A DNA stretch of 64,000 nt from an uncultured Mycoplasma sp. (GTDB taxonomy: Bacteria > Bacillota_I > Bacilli_A > RF39 > UBA660), in assembly GCA_902493595.1 (NCBI GenBank), contig CABUPU010000004.1:1-64000 (forward strand). The letters are read 5' to 3'. The translations under genes and the position numbers were made by a program. The notes under the pieces are model-generated. The model saw only the letters and a program-made list of their open reading frames with translations, had not been told where the DNA came from and did no database searches. Below are positions 25,032 through 31,851 of this stretch, piece after piece. Every line of letters starts with the position of its first letter. Positions within the stretch are counted from its first letter, which is position 1.

Positions 25032-25703
25032 TTATTTAACTTTCTTTATTAATACATGGTAATGAAAAGATGAATATGTTTTATCATTTGATTCATAAAA
25101 ATCTTCAATATGATTAATAAACTCTATTTTAAAATCTTTGAATAAAACTTTTATTAAATCATAATCTGCATAAAAATGTGGTGTTTTATATTCTGGGCCC
25201 TCTTCCATTCTAAGTCTTGTATTTTCATCTACTAAAGGCCAAGAAGTTTGTTTAAATCCCCATGTAGATTTAGAACCAAGTGTTAAATAGCATTCTCCAT
25301 TATCCTTTAAAACTCTATAAAGTTCTTTAATTATTTGTTTAACTCCTTCAGTATCTTGATGTGATATAACATTTCTACATAATATACAATCAAAACTATT
25401 ATCATCATATGGTAAATGAATCATATCACCTTTTTTTAAGTCTGCTTTTAAGTTAAGAGAATCTAGCCATTCTTTAGCTCTTGTTAAACCTTCTTCACTA
25501 ATATCAAATCCATACGTTTTAAAGTCATTACTTGCAAATAATACAGTATGTCTTCCTAACCCACAACCTAAATCTAGAAAAGATTTAAAGCCTAGTCCTT
25601 TCCACCTATCAAGTAAATAATATGACTCAATACTTGGTATTTTCCATACACAGTTTGAATCATCCTCAACCATTTTCCAATTCCATCCTTTAGATTTAAT
25701 CAT
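25032..25703 (-). CDS. Class I SAM-dependent methyltransferase
   Basis: About 223 aa. Motif I is FLDLGCGLGRHTVLFA, followed by the acidic strand YGFDISEEGLTRAKEWL and LKKGDMIHLPYDDNSFDCIL, typical of small-molecule methyltransferases (Methyltransf_11/25 type). The substrate is unknown. The longest frame begins at 25718, but GGAGG fits the ATG at 25703, which overlaps the upstream gene's end by 8 bp and suggests translational coupling. Confidence 0.85.
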   Translation of the reverse strand: MIKSKGWNWKMVEDDSNCVWKIPSIESYYLLDRWKGLGFKSFLDLGCGLGRHTVLFASNDFKTYGFDISEEGLTRAKEWLDSLNLKADLKKGDMIHLPYDDNSFDCILCRNVISHQDTEGVKQIIKELYRVLKDNGECYLTLGSKSTWGFKQTSWPLVDENTRLRMEEGPEYKTPHFYADYDLIKVLFKDFKIEFINHIEDFYESNDKTYSSFHYHVLIKKVK

Positions 25704-25914
25704 TACTTCCTCCTTCAATAATTTTATTTAAATCTTTATTACTTTTAACACAATAATATGATTTAACATCCTCGATAACTTTTCCTATAAACTCATTATC
25801 ATTAGTTTCTAATACTTTTTTCTTTGTTAATTTTAAATCTATCTTATCATCTCCTGCTGCATATAATGTTTCTATTACATAAAATTCATCTTTTACCTCA
25901 ATAAAATATAGCAT
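25696..25914 (-). CDS. Small protein coupled to the methyltransferase
   Basis: 72 aa, mixed alpha/beta composition (FIEVKDEFYVIETLYAAGDD, later IGKVIEDVKSYYCVKSNKDL). No TM segment or known motif. Its 3' end contains the ribosome-binding site and start codon of the methyltransferase gene. Function unknown; operon partner of the methyltransferase. Confidence 0.65.
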   Translation of the reverse strand: MLYFIEVKDEFYVIETLYAAGDDKIDLKLTKKKVLETNDNEFIGKVIEDVKSYYCVKSNKDLNKIIEGGSND

Positions 25915-25962
25915 AACTTTAGTAAAATCTAAATTAAAATTGCTATAACTTAAAGTAATTCT

Positions 25963-26094
25963 TCATACTATTTCCCTATTACCATTTTTTATTGCATAAT
26001 CAATTAATTTATCTAAATTTTCTTGTCCTATATTTTTAGGATGCTCTAAAGATAAACAACTTTTAAGCTCATTTAAAATAATATCAAAATCCAT
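25963..26094 (-). CDS. Short hypothetical protein
   Basis: 43 aa from an ATG at 26094 with AAAGGA 8 nt upstream: MDFDIILNELKSCLSLEHPK and then a Lys/Asn-rich helix. Amphipathic, soluble. It could be the remnant of a longer protein. It lies just to the left of the left DpnII flanking repeat. Confidence 0.45.
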   Translation of the reverse strand: MDFDIILNELKSCLSLEHPKNIGQENLDKLIDYAIKNGNREIV

Positions 26095-26177
26095 TTATAA
26101 TCCTTTCAAAGATAATACTCTGCATAAAAGTTCATGTATATCCTTAGTATACAATACAAATTATTATAATTCAATTA

Positions 26178-26283
26178 CAAAGTACGCATTTTTTGAAATA
26201 TAATTTTGCCTAACTTATGCTAAAAAATCACTATTTTTTAGTGAAAACTGTCAAACAAAAAAATCTCTTTCGAGATTTTAATT
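26178..26283. repeat. Long direct repeat flanking the DpnII system, left copy
   Basis: About 106 bp, matching 28809-28915 with only about four differences (one T indel and three substitutions). It contains two hairpins: CACTA/TAGTG and the terminator AAATCTC-TTTC-GAGATTT (26261-26278). The dpnB stop codon lies at its right edge. Confidence 0.9.
26257..26278 (-). terminator. Terminator after dpnB
   Basis: AAATCTC/GAGATTT stem with a 4-nt loop, followed by a T run on the minus strand. A second T-tailed hairpin (CACTA/TAGTG) lies just downstream. Confidence 0.8.
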
Positions 26284-27144
26284 TAACACTTGTTTTAAAG
26301 TGCCATTTTCCAAATCATTAATGTTATACATTGTTTCAAGTTCATTAAATGTTTCTTTAAGATTATTCTTTGCATCATGCCAACCTAAGCCATCAGTAAT
26401 CCATATAAACGTTATTCCATCAATTTCCTTTACTTTTTTTGCTAGCATTTCATAACTTCTTGCAATTTCATTTAATTTAGAACCACTACTTGCATAAAAA
26501 TTTGTTTCAATTAAATATATTTGTTTAGGAGTTTTTATAACAAAATCAAATCTTTTTGTGGAAACATTATTTCCAGATAAAGAACTTAAATCAATATTCC
26601 ATCTTTTCTCAATATCATTTAAGTACATTTCTTTAAAGTAATTTACATCTTTAACAAAACCAGATTCCTTAATATATTTTTCTACTAAATCTTCCATTAA
26701 ATGACCACCACGATTTTTTCTACCATTAGAATCAAGACCAACTTCAATTCCTAAAACATAATCATATAAATTATTTATAATATGATTTTGTAATAAATCA
26801 AATAGACCACTTTCTTGCATAAACCTAACATAGTCATCCATTGAATAAACCATTTTTTTAAAGTCAAATAAATATTCATTAATTTCATCCTTAACAAATA
26901 TTTCAGTAGAACGAACCGCTAAAAGAAGTGGTATACATTCTAAAGTTTCAGGATATTTAAGCATTATGTTTTTAAAAGCTTCTTCAATTGTTTTACTACC
27001 AATTAATGAATTTAAAATATTAAGTTCTACTTTTACTTTATCAACATTTTTATATATTTTTTTAAAATCAGCATAATAACTATAATTAGATATACTAGAC
27101 TTAAAGTTTTTAATCCATTCATTAAAATCTCTTTTCATTTTCAT
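26278..27144 (-). CDS. dpnB: DpnII-family type II restriction endonuclease
   Basis: About 288 aa, matching the length of DpnII. The C-terminal region carries the nuclease segment (KRFDFVIKTPKQIYLIETNF, with ASSGSKLNEIARSY after it). DpnII/MboI-type enzymes cut unmethylated GATC. It is third in the order dpnM-dpnA-dpnB of the pneumococcal DpnII system and overlaps dpnA by about 23 bp. The start may be the ATG at 27144 or the GTG just before it. It ends right at the long direct repeat. Identification rests on motif pattern, size and operon order together. Confidence 0.88.
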   Translation of the reverse strand: MKMKRDFNEWIKNFKSSISNYSYYADFKKIYKNVDKVKVELNILNSLIGSKTIEEAFKNIMLKYPETLECIPLLLAVRSTEIFVKDEINEYLFDFKKMVYSMDDYVRFMQESGLFDLLQNHIINNLYDYVLGIEVGLDSNGRKNRGGHLMEDLVEKYIKESGFVKDVNYFKEMYLNDIEKRWNIDLSSLSGNNVSTKRFDFVIKTPKQIYLIETNFYASSGSKLNEIARSYEMLAKKVKEIDGITFIWITDGLGWHDAKNNLKETFNELETMYNINDLENGTLKQVLN

Positions 27145-27895
27145 CACTTTCCTTTCTTTTAATTGTTAAATCTAAATATTCTTTTTCTTTTTCAATACCG
27201 ATATACCTTCTTTTTAATTTGCTGGCAACAATACCAGTTGTGCCACTTCCATTAAAAGGATCTAATATTAAATCATTTTCATTAGTTGAAGCAAGTATAA
27301 TTTTTTCTAATAATTCTATTGGTTTTTGAGTGGGATGTTTTCCACACTTTTTTTCACTTGGTTTGGTAAGTGAGGTTTCCCAAACATCTTTCATTTGTTT
27401 ATTATTATTAAGTTTTTTCATAATGTCATAATTAAATTTATATTTAACATTCTTTATGTCCTTTTTGGCCCATAAAATAGTTTCTGTCGAATGAACAAAA
27501 CATTTACAACTTATGTTTGGTGGTGGATTTAATTTTTTCCAAGTAATATTATTAATTATTTTAAATCCATTTTCCTCAAGGGCCATACCTATAGAATAAA
27601 TGTTATGCATAGTTCCACTTATCCAAATTGTTCCATCATCTTTTAAAACATCTTTGCATAATTTTATCCATTTTTTGTTAAAATTGTGTTTTTCTTTTAA
27701 AGTAATAGATTTATCCCAATCGCCTTTATTAACACTAACTATTTTTCCACCACTACATGTAATACCATTACTAGATAAAAAATATGGGGGATCAGCAAAT
27801 ATTACATCAATACTTTTAGGTTCTATATTTTTAAGTATTTTTAAAGAATCACCTTTATATAATGTAAAATTATCTTTTTCATAGTATGGTTTCAC
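27122..27895 (-). CDS. dpnA: DpnA-type DNA adenine methyltransferase
   Basis: 257 aa beta-class amino-methyltransferase. The catalytic motif ADPPYFLSS lies near residue 35, and the SAM motif DPFNGSGTTGIVASKL lies near the C-terminus. This order (catalytic before SAM motif) is that of DpnA-like enzymes, whereas DpnM has the reverse. In the DpnII system the second methylase can modify single-stranded GATC DNA. Between dpnM (10 bp upstream) and dpnB. Confidence 0.9.
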   Translation of the reverse strand: MKPYYEKDNFTLYKGDSLKILKNIEPKSIDVIFADPPYFLSSNGITCSGGKIVSVNKGDWDKSITLKEKHNFNKKWIKLCKDVLKDDGTIWISGTMHNIYSIGMALEENGFKIINNITWKKLNPPPNISCKCFVHSTETILWAKKDIKNVKYKFNYDIMKKLNNNKQMKDVWETSLTKPSEKKCGKHPTQKPIELLEKIILASTNENDLILDPFNGSGTTGIVASKLKRRYIGIEKEKEYLDLTIKRKESDENEKRF

Positions 27896-27904
27896 TTGGC
27901 CTCC

Positions 27905-28735
27905 TTAATAATTTGTAATAATAACTTCCTCTACTTTACCTCTTTTATTTCCATTTGCGTTAATACTTCTTTTAGCATCGATTACATGTATATTAAAACC
28001 TATATATAATTCATTTATTAAAGAAGTATTATGATTTGATAACATTACTTTTACACCTTTATTATCTAACTTTTTAAATACACTTGCAAGTCTTTTTTGT
28101 TCCTCTTTATCAAAACCAGTATCTGTATAACTATTAAATGTATGTGTATCTGAATCATATGGAGGATCAATATATACAAAATCTCCTTCTTTAGCACTTT
28201 CTAAAGAAGTTTCAAAATCCTCACATAAAACTTTAATATCATTCATACTAAGATAATTACTTACAGTTATTAAATTATTTCCATCATAAGTATTAACTTT
28301 ATCTTTTTTTCCAAAAGGAACATTAAATTCATTTTTGCTATTAACTCTATAAAGTCCATTAAAACACGCTTTATTTAAATAAATAGTTCTTGCAGCTCTA
28401 GTATAGTCAGATAATCTATTAAATGTTTTTTTATTTCTATCTTTATTTCTCATTTCATAATAAAATTCTTCATTATGTTTAGCTTCAAAACTATTTAATG
28501 AGGCACATAACTTTTTAAACTTATCTTCATCTTTCAAACAACTATAAACATTCATAAGTTCTTTATTAGAATCATTTATAACAGCTTTTTTTGGTGATAA
28601 TTCAAAAAGAAGTGCTCCTCCCCCTACAAAAGGTTCATAATATGTATCAAAACTTTCTGGAACATATTTTTTTAGTTCATTAATTATTTGTCTTTTTCCA
28701 CCAGCCCATTTTACAAATGGTTTTCCTTTAATCAT
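27905..28735 (-). CDS. dpnM: DpnM/Dam-type GATC adenine methyltransferase
   Basis: 276 aa. PFVKWAGGKRQIINELKKYV (residues 6-25) is the Dam-family SAM motif, YEPFVGGGALLFEL is motif I, and YIDPPYDSDTHTF is the catalytic motif. It protects host GATC sites. First gene of the DpnII operon. Its upstream side is the right long direct repeat. Confidence 0.93.
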   Translation of the reverse strand: MIKGKPFVKWAGGKRQIINELKKYVPESFDTYYEPFVGGGALLFELSPKKAVINDSNKELMNVYSCLKDEDKFKKLCASLNSFEAKHNEEFYYEMRNKDRNKKTFNRLSDYTRAARTIYLNKACFNGLYRVNSKNEFNVPFGKKDKVNTYDGNNLITVSNYLSMNDIKVLCEDFETSLESAKEGDFVYIDPPYDSDTHTFNSYTDTGFDKEEQKRLASVFKKLDNKGVKVMLSNHNTSLINELYIGFNIHVIDAKRSINANGNKRGKVEEVIITNY

Positions 28736-28808
28736 AATTTCATCCTTTTCCTACTTATTTAGTATAACATGAATAAGAAATTTCTTAAATAAAAAATAGA
28801 AAAATTTG

Positions 28809-28915
28809 CAAAGTACGCATTTTTTGAAATATAATTTTTGCCTAACTTATGCTGAAAAAACACTATTTTTTAGTGCAAACTGTCAAACAAAAAAATCTCT
28901 TTCGAGATTTTAATT
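28809..28915. repeat. Long direct repeat flanking the DpnII system, right copy
   Basis: About 107 bp, a near-identical copy of 26178-26283 in the same orientation. It forms the 3' flank and terminator (28893-28910) of the CotD-like gene, whose stop codon sits at the repeat edge. Confidence 0.9.
28889..28910 (-). terminator. Terminator after the CotD-like gene
   Basis: AAATCTC (28893-28899) and GAGATTT (28904-28910), with a T run on the minus strand. Identical to the dpnB terminator. Confidence 0.8.
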
Positions 28916-29165
28916 AGCATCTTCTATCGTAAATATTTTCTACAACATTTTCTTCACAACACGTATTACATGGAGTAAAAGTATGTTTATAAATATGATG
29001 ATTAATTATTCTAGTATTACAAGGTTTAATATGAGGTACTTCATAGCAAATATATCTATGACACACCCTTTCCTCTGGACACTCATAAACTGGTTCACAT
29101 GTACATCCCATCATATTTTCTACTTTACCCATATCTTCCATAGCAGGTCTTTTATCACAATTCAT
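28914..29165 (-). CDS. Cys/His-rich CotD-like coat protein
   Basis: 83 aa with ten Cys and several His (MMGCTCEPVYECPEERVC, later INHHIYKHTFTPCNTCC). The pattern resembles the inner spore-coat protein CotD, whose short Cys/His-rich chains cross-link in the coat. No sporulation gene is present in this window, so the role in this organism is open. AGGAGG precedes the ATG. Its 3' flank is duplicated on the far side of the DpnII genes. Confidence 0.6.
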   Translation of the reverse strand: MNCDKRPAMEDMGKVENMMGCTCEPVYECPEERVCHRYICYEVPHIKPCNTRIINHHIYKHTFTPCNTCCEENVVENIYDRRC

Positions 29166-29242
29166 AATAGGTAATTCCTCCTTTTACATTATACTATTCG
29201 AAAAAATTATACATGTATGGGCTTTTTATATATATCAAAGCA

Positions 29243-29266
29243 TAAAAAAATGATGCCTTGCACCAT
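29243..29266 (-). terminator. Terminator after pgsA
   Basis: ATGATGC (29250-29256) and GCACCAT (29260-29266) pair with one G-U. Seven T follow on the minus strand. Confidence 0.7.
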
Positions 29267-29874
29267 TATTTTAATTTTTTATCATTTTTAGGAATAACAA
29301 ATTCTCTAGTATTATAATAATATTGACATCCACTTATAACACTAAATATTGTTGCTATAATTAAGCATATTTTTGCAAGTGGGAAGTGGAAAAATTCACA
29401 AGGAAAATTACTAAAGAAAGTTAGTGTTAATCCAACCATCATAAAGGCAGTTTTAATTTTTCCCATTGAGGAAGCCGCTACTACTTTACCTTTATTTCCA
29501 GAAATCATTTTACAAGTATCAGTAATAATATCACGAGTAATAATAACAACTGGTACAACCAAAGGAATCACTCTATCATATGCAAGAATAATAAGTACAC
29601 CATTAACTAAGATTTTATCAGCAATAGCATCAGCCATTTTACCGAAGTCAGTAACCATATTATATTTTCTTGCTATATGTCCATCAAGTTTATCTGTAAG
29701 TGAGGCAATTAGAAATAAAGTTCCTGCAATAATATATTTTAAATTAAATGTAACTCCATGATATAAATATACTGGCCATGAAAAGCCTAAAGCATGCCAT
29801 GGTATACATAACATAATAAGTATAATAAATGCTAAAACAATTCTTGAAATTGTAAGTTTATTTGGTAAATTCAT
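29266..29874 (-). CDS. pgsA: Phosphatidylglycerophosphate synthase
   Basis: 202 aa integral membrane enzyme of the CDP-alcohol phosphatidyltransferase family. The signature Dx2DGx2ARx8Gx3Dx3D is intact: DKLDGHIARKYNMVTDFGKM, then ADAIADK. It makes phosphatidylglycerol phosphate from CDP-diacylglycerol and glycerol-3-phosphate. It follows the RodZ-like gene by 3 bp. Confidence 0.93.
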   Translation of the reverse strand: MNLPNKLTISRIVLAFIILIMLCIPWHALGFSWPVYLYHGVTFNLKYIIAGTLFLIASLTDKLDGHIARKYNMVTDFGKMADAIADKILVNGVLIILAYDRVIPLVVPVVIITRDIITDTCKMISGNKGKVVAASSMGKIKTAFMMVGLTLTFFSNFPCEFFHFPLAKICLIIATIFSVISGCQYYYNTREFVIPKNDKKLK

Positions 29875-29877
29875 TTC

Positions 29878-30345
29878 CTACTCCTTATAACTTATCTCAC
29901 TAGCAACTCTAGTGTTAACAGTAATTTGTTTTACAGCCCAGAAAACTGCAAAAACTGCTAAAATAACAATTAATACATATACAAGTACATATAAAACATT
30001 ATTTGGTTTCTTTTCATGTCTTGTATATGGTGAAAATACTTTTTCTTCATTACCTTTAGTATTTTCCTCGATTTCTTTTTCAATATCTTTTACAGGTATT
30101 TTTGATGTTGTTTCAAAAACATATTCATTAAACTCATCTACTATTTTATCAGCATCAAGTCCTAAATATTTAGCATAATTACTAATATATTTTTTTAATG
30201 CAAATATGTCTTGAAATGCACCAGTTTTACCATCTTCGATATTTTCAAGAATTACTTTTTCAAGATTAAGATCACTACTTACTTCCTCAAGGGAAAGACC
30301 AGCAGCCTCTCTAGTATCTAGAAAAAGACTTCCAATATCTTTCAA
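29878..30345 (-). CDS. RodZ-like HTH membrane protein
   Basis: About 155 aa. Residues 1-75 form an HTH_25-type domain (DTREAAGLSLEEVSSDLNLE), followed by an acidic linker and one TM helix (about 115-137, NVLYVLVYVLIVILAVFAVF). This is the architecture of RodZ, a cytoskeleton and cell-shape factor, but with almost no external domain. A longer frame begins at 30423, but that start lies within the RNase P RNA. AAGGAG fits a TTG at 30345, which I chose. Confidence 0.8.
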   Translation of the reverse strand: MKDIGSLFLDTREAAGLSLEEVSSDLNLEKVILENIEDGKTGAFQDIFALKKYISNYAKYLGLDADKIVDEFNEYVFETTSKIPVKDIEKEIEENTKGNEEKVFSPYTRHEKKPNNVLYVLVYVLIVILAVFAVFWAVKQITVNTRVASEISYKE

Positions 30346-30377
30346 ACTAAATCTCTCCTTAATTAAAAAATAAAAAT

Positions 30378-30725
30378 AATATCTTAATAAGCCATGTTCT
30401 GTACCATTACTGGTGACAAACATTTATCTATGTACAAAGTACATCTAGTCTTAGGTTCGTTTTCCCTTGACCAGCTCCCCTACCAAAATTTGGGTTTCTC
30501 ACTCGCGGGGTTTACCACGTTCCACTTCTTTTATTTCTAAAAGACTCGTCTCTTTGGCACTTTTATACCTAATCATTTCATTTTCAGAAATTTTCGGAGC
30601 CGTTAGCATATGCTACCTTAAGTTATTTATTCCTTAAGCACGAACATATTATCCATCACAGGATAAGTGAGCATGGACTTTCCTCAATAAAACTAAAAGT
30701 CTTACAGCGTTTGTCTAAAGATATT
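30378..30725 (-). ncRNA. rnpB: RNase P RNA, type B
   Basis: About 348 nt on the minus strand. It shows the conserved core: GAGGAAAGTCCATGCTC near the 5' end, GGAACGTGGTAAACCCC in the middle, then GGTAGGGGAGCTGG, and ACAGAACATGGCTTA at the 3' end. The ends pair as helix P1: AATATCTT (30718-30725) with AAGATATT (30378-30385). It is the catalytic RNA of tRNA 5' maturation. The placement right after gpsB matches Bacillus gene order. The 5' end touches the gpsB stop codon, so the two are probably co-transcribed or the RNA promoter lies within gpsB. Confidence 0.95.
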
Positions 30726-31050
30726 ATTCATTTCTTCCATAAACAATTTTTTCTAAGTTACTTATTCTTTTTAGTAAATCAATGTTAGTAACTTGTTTGT
30801 TAGAACTATCTTCTTGCGTTTCAAGTTTTTCTTTTAACGCACGAATTTCTTGTTTAAGTGTATAATTATCAGATGTTAAATCATTAATTTGACCTTTAAG
30901 ATTCTTAATAATATTATTATACTCAGTATAATCTCTTATGATCATATCAAGATATTTATCAACCTCTTGAGGCCTATATCCTCTTGCATCAATTTTGAAA
31001 TCATGCTCTAGTATCTCCCCTGGTGTTAAATAAATCTTTTCATTATACAT
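30724..31050 (-). CDS. gpsB: Cell-division regulator GpsB
   Basis: About 108 aa DivIVA-family protein: MYNEKIYLTPGEILEHDFKI, then RGYRPQEVDKYLDMIIRDY, then a coiled coil and a C-terminal helical domain. GpsB shuttles penicillin-binding protein 1 between side wall and septum. It fits its genomic neighbour ponA. The longest frame starts at 31068, but AAGGTG fits the ATG at 31050. Confidence 0.92.
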   Translation of the reverse strand: MYNEKIYLTPGEILEHDFKIDARGYRPQEVDKYLDMIIRDYTEYNNIIKNLKGQINDLTSDNYTLKQEIRALKEKLETQEDSSNKQVTNIDLLKRISNLEKIVYGRNE

Positions 31051-31091
31051 TTTTACACCTTCCAACATAAAAATTATAGCAAATTTCTTAC

Positions 31092-31187
31092 TTATTTGTC
31101 AATATCCGTAAGGTTTTCATATTTTATTAAAAGTTTAGCATAATTAGTATCATCAATTAATTTACTTATAATAAAATCTATATCCAT
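31092..31187 (-). CDS. Very short ORF upstream of gpsB
   Basis: 31 aa, MDIDFIISKLIDDTNYAKLL and a short charged tail, with GGTG before the ATG and a TATAAT (about 31199-31204) just upstream. It is first in the gpsB-rnpB transcript if real. Composition is protein-like but the length makes it uncertain. It may be a leader peptide. Confidence 0.4.
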   Translation of the reverse strand: MDIDFIISKLIDDTNYAKLLIKYENLTDIDK

Positions 31188-31299
31188 TAGTATCACCACT
31201 ATTATAATATGATAAAAGAAAAATGTTATCAACAACTTCGACAAAACATGTCATTTATTTTATAAAAAAAGTATGCTATAATTAAAATGGTGAATATAA

Positions 31300-31851
31300 A
31301 TGAATTATCCAACTGCAATTAAAAAGACCTATAAAAAACAAATTAATTATGGCAACCGTGGTATGGATTTAGAAAATTTTATTAACCAAACCAACGAGTA
31401 CTACTTAGAAAAGGATATTGCTGTAATCTATAAAAAACCTACACCTATTCAAGTAGTAAAATATAATTATGATAACAAAAGAATAACTGATGCCTTTTAT
31501 TTAACTCAATCTACCTTAGATTATAATGGAGTTTATAAAGGCTACTACATAGAATTTGATGCAAAAAATACAAATAAAAATTTTTTACCGCTTAATAACA
31601 TAGCAGAGCATCAGATTAAACATATGAAAAATATTGTAAAACACAAAGGAATATGCTTTTTACTTATTGCAATTAATGGTGAATATTATGCTTTACCAGC
31701 AAAAATGTTATTTAATTTTATTGATAAAAAAGAAAGAAAAAGTATTCCCTATGATTTTATAAAAGAAAATGGTTATAAACTTGATTATAATTATTTAAAA
31801 GGAATAGATTATATAAAAGCTGTTGATTTAATGATAAAGGAGAATGTATGA
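31300..31851 (+). CDS. recU: Holliday junction resolvase RecU
   Basis: 183 aa, family-typical length. YGNRGMDLENFINQTNEYYL, then ITDAFYLTQSTLDYNGVYKG and YYIEFDAKNT give the RecU nuclease core with Asp, Glu and Lys of the PD-(D/E)xK fold. It resolves recombination junctions and aids chromosome segregation. It overlaps ponA by 4 bp, the same pairing as in Bacillus. Confidence 0.94.
   Translation: MNYPTAIKKTYKKQINYGNRGMDLENFINQTNEYYLEKDIAVIYKKPTPIQVVKYNYDNKRITDAFYLTQSTLDYNGVYKGYYIEFDAKNTNKNFLPLNNIAEHQIKHMKNIVKHKGICFLLIAINGEYYALPAKMLFNFIDKKERKSIPYDFIKENGYKLDYNYLKGIDYIKAVDLMIKENV

Noticed and set aside
30346..30423. N-terminal extension of the RodZ-like protein from an ATG at 30423
   Set aside because: This stretch is the 3' end of the RNase P RNA (ACAGAACATGGCTTA and helix P1). 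A TTG at 30345 has the proper ribosome-binding site.
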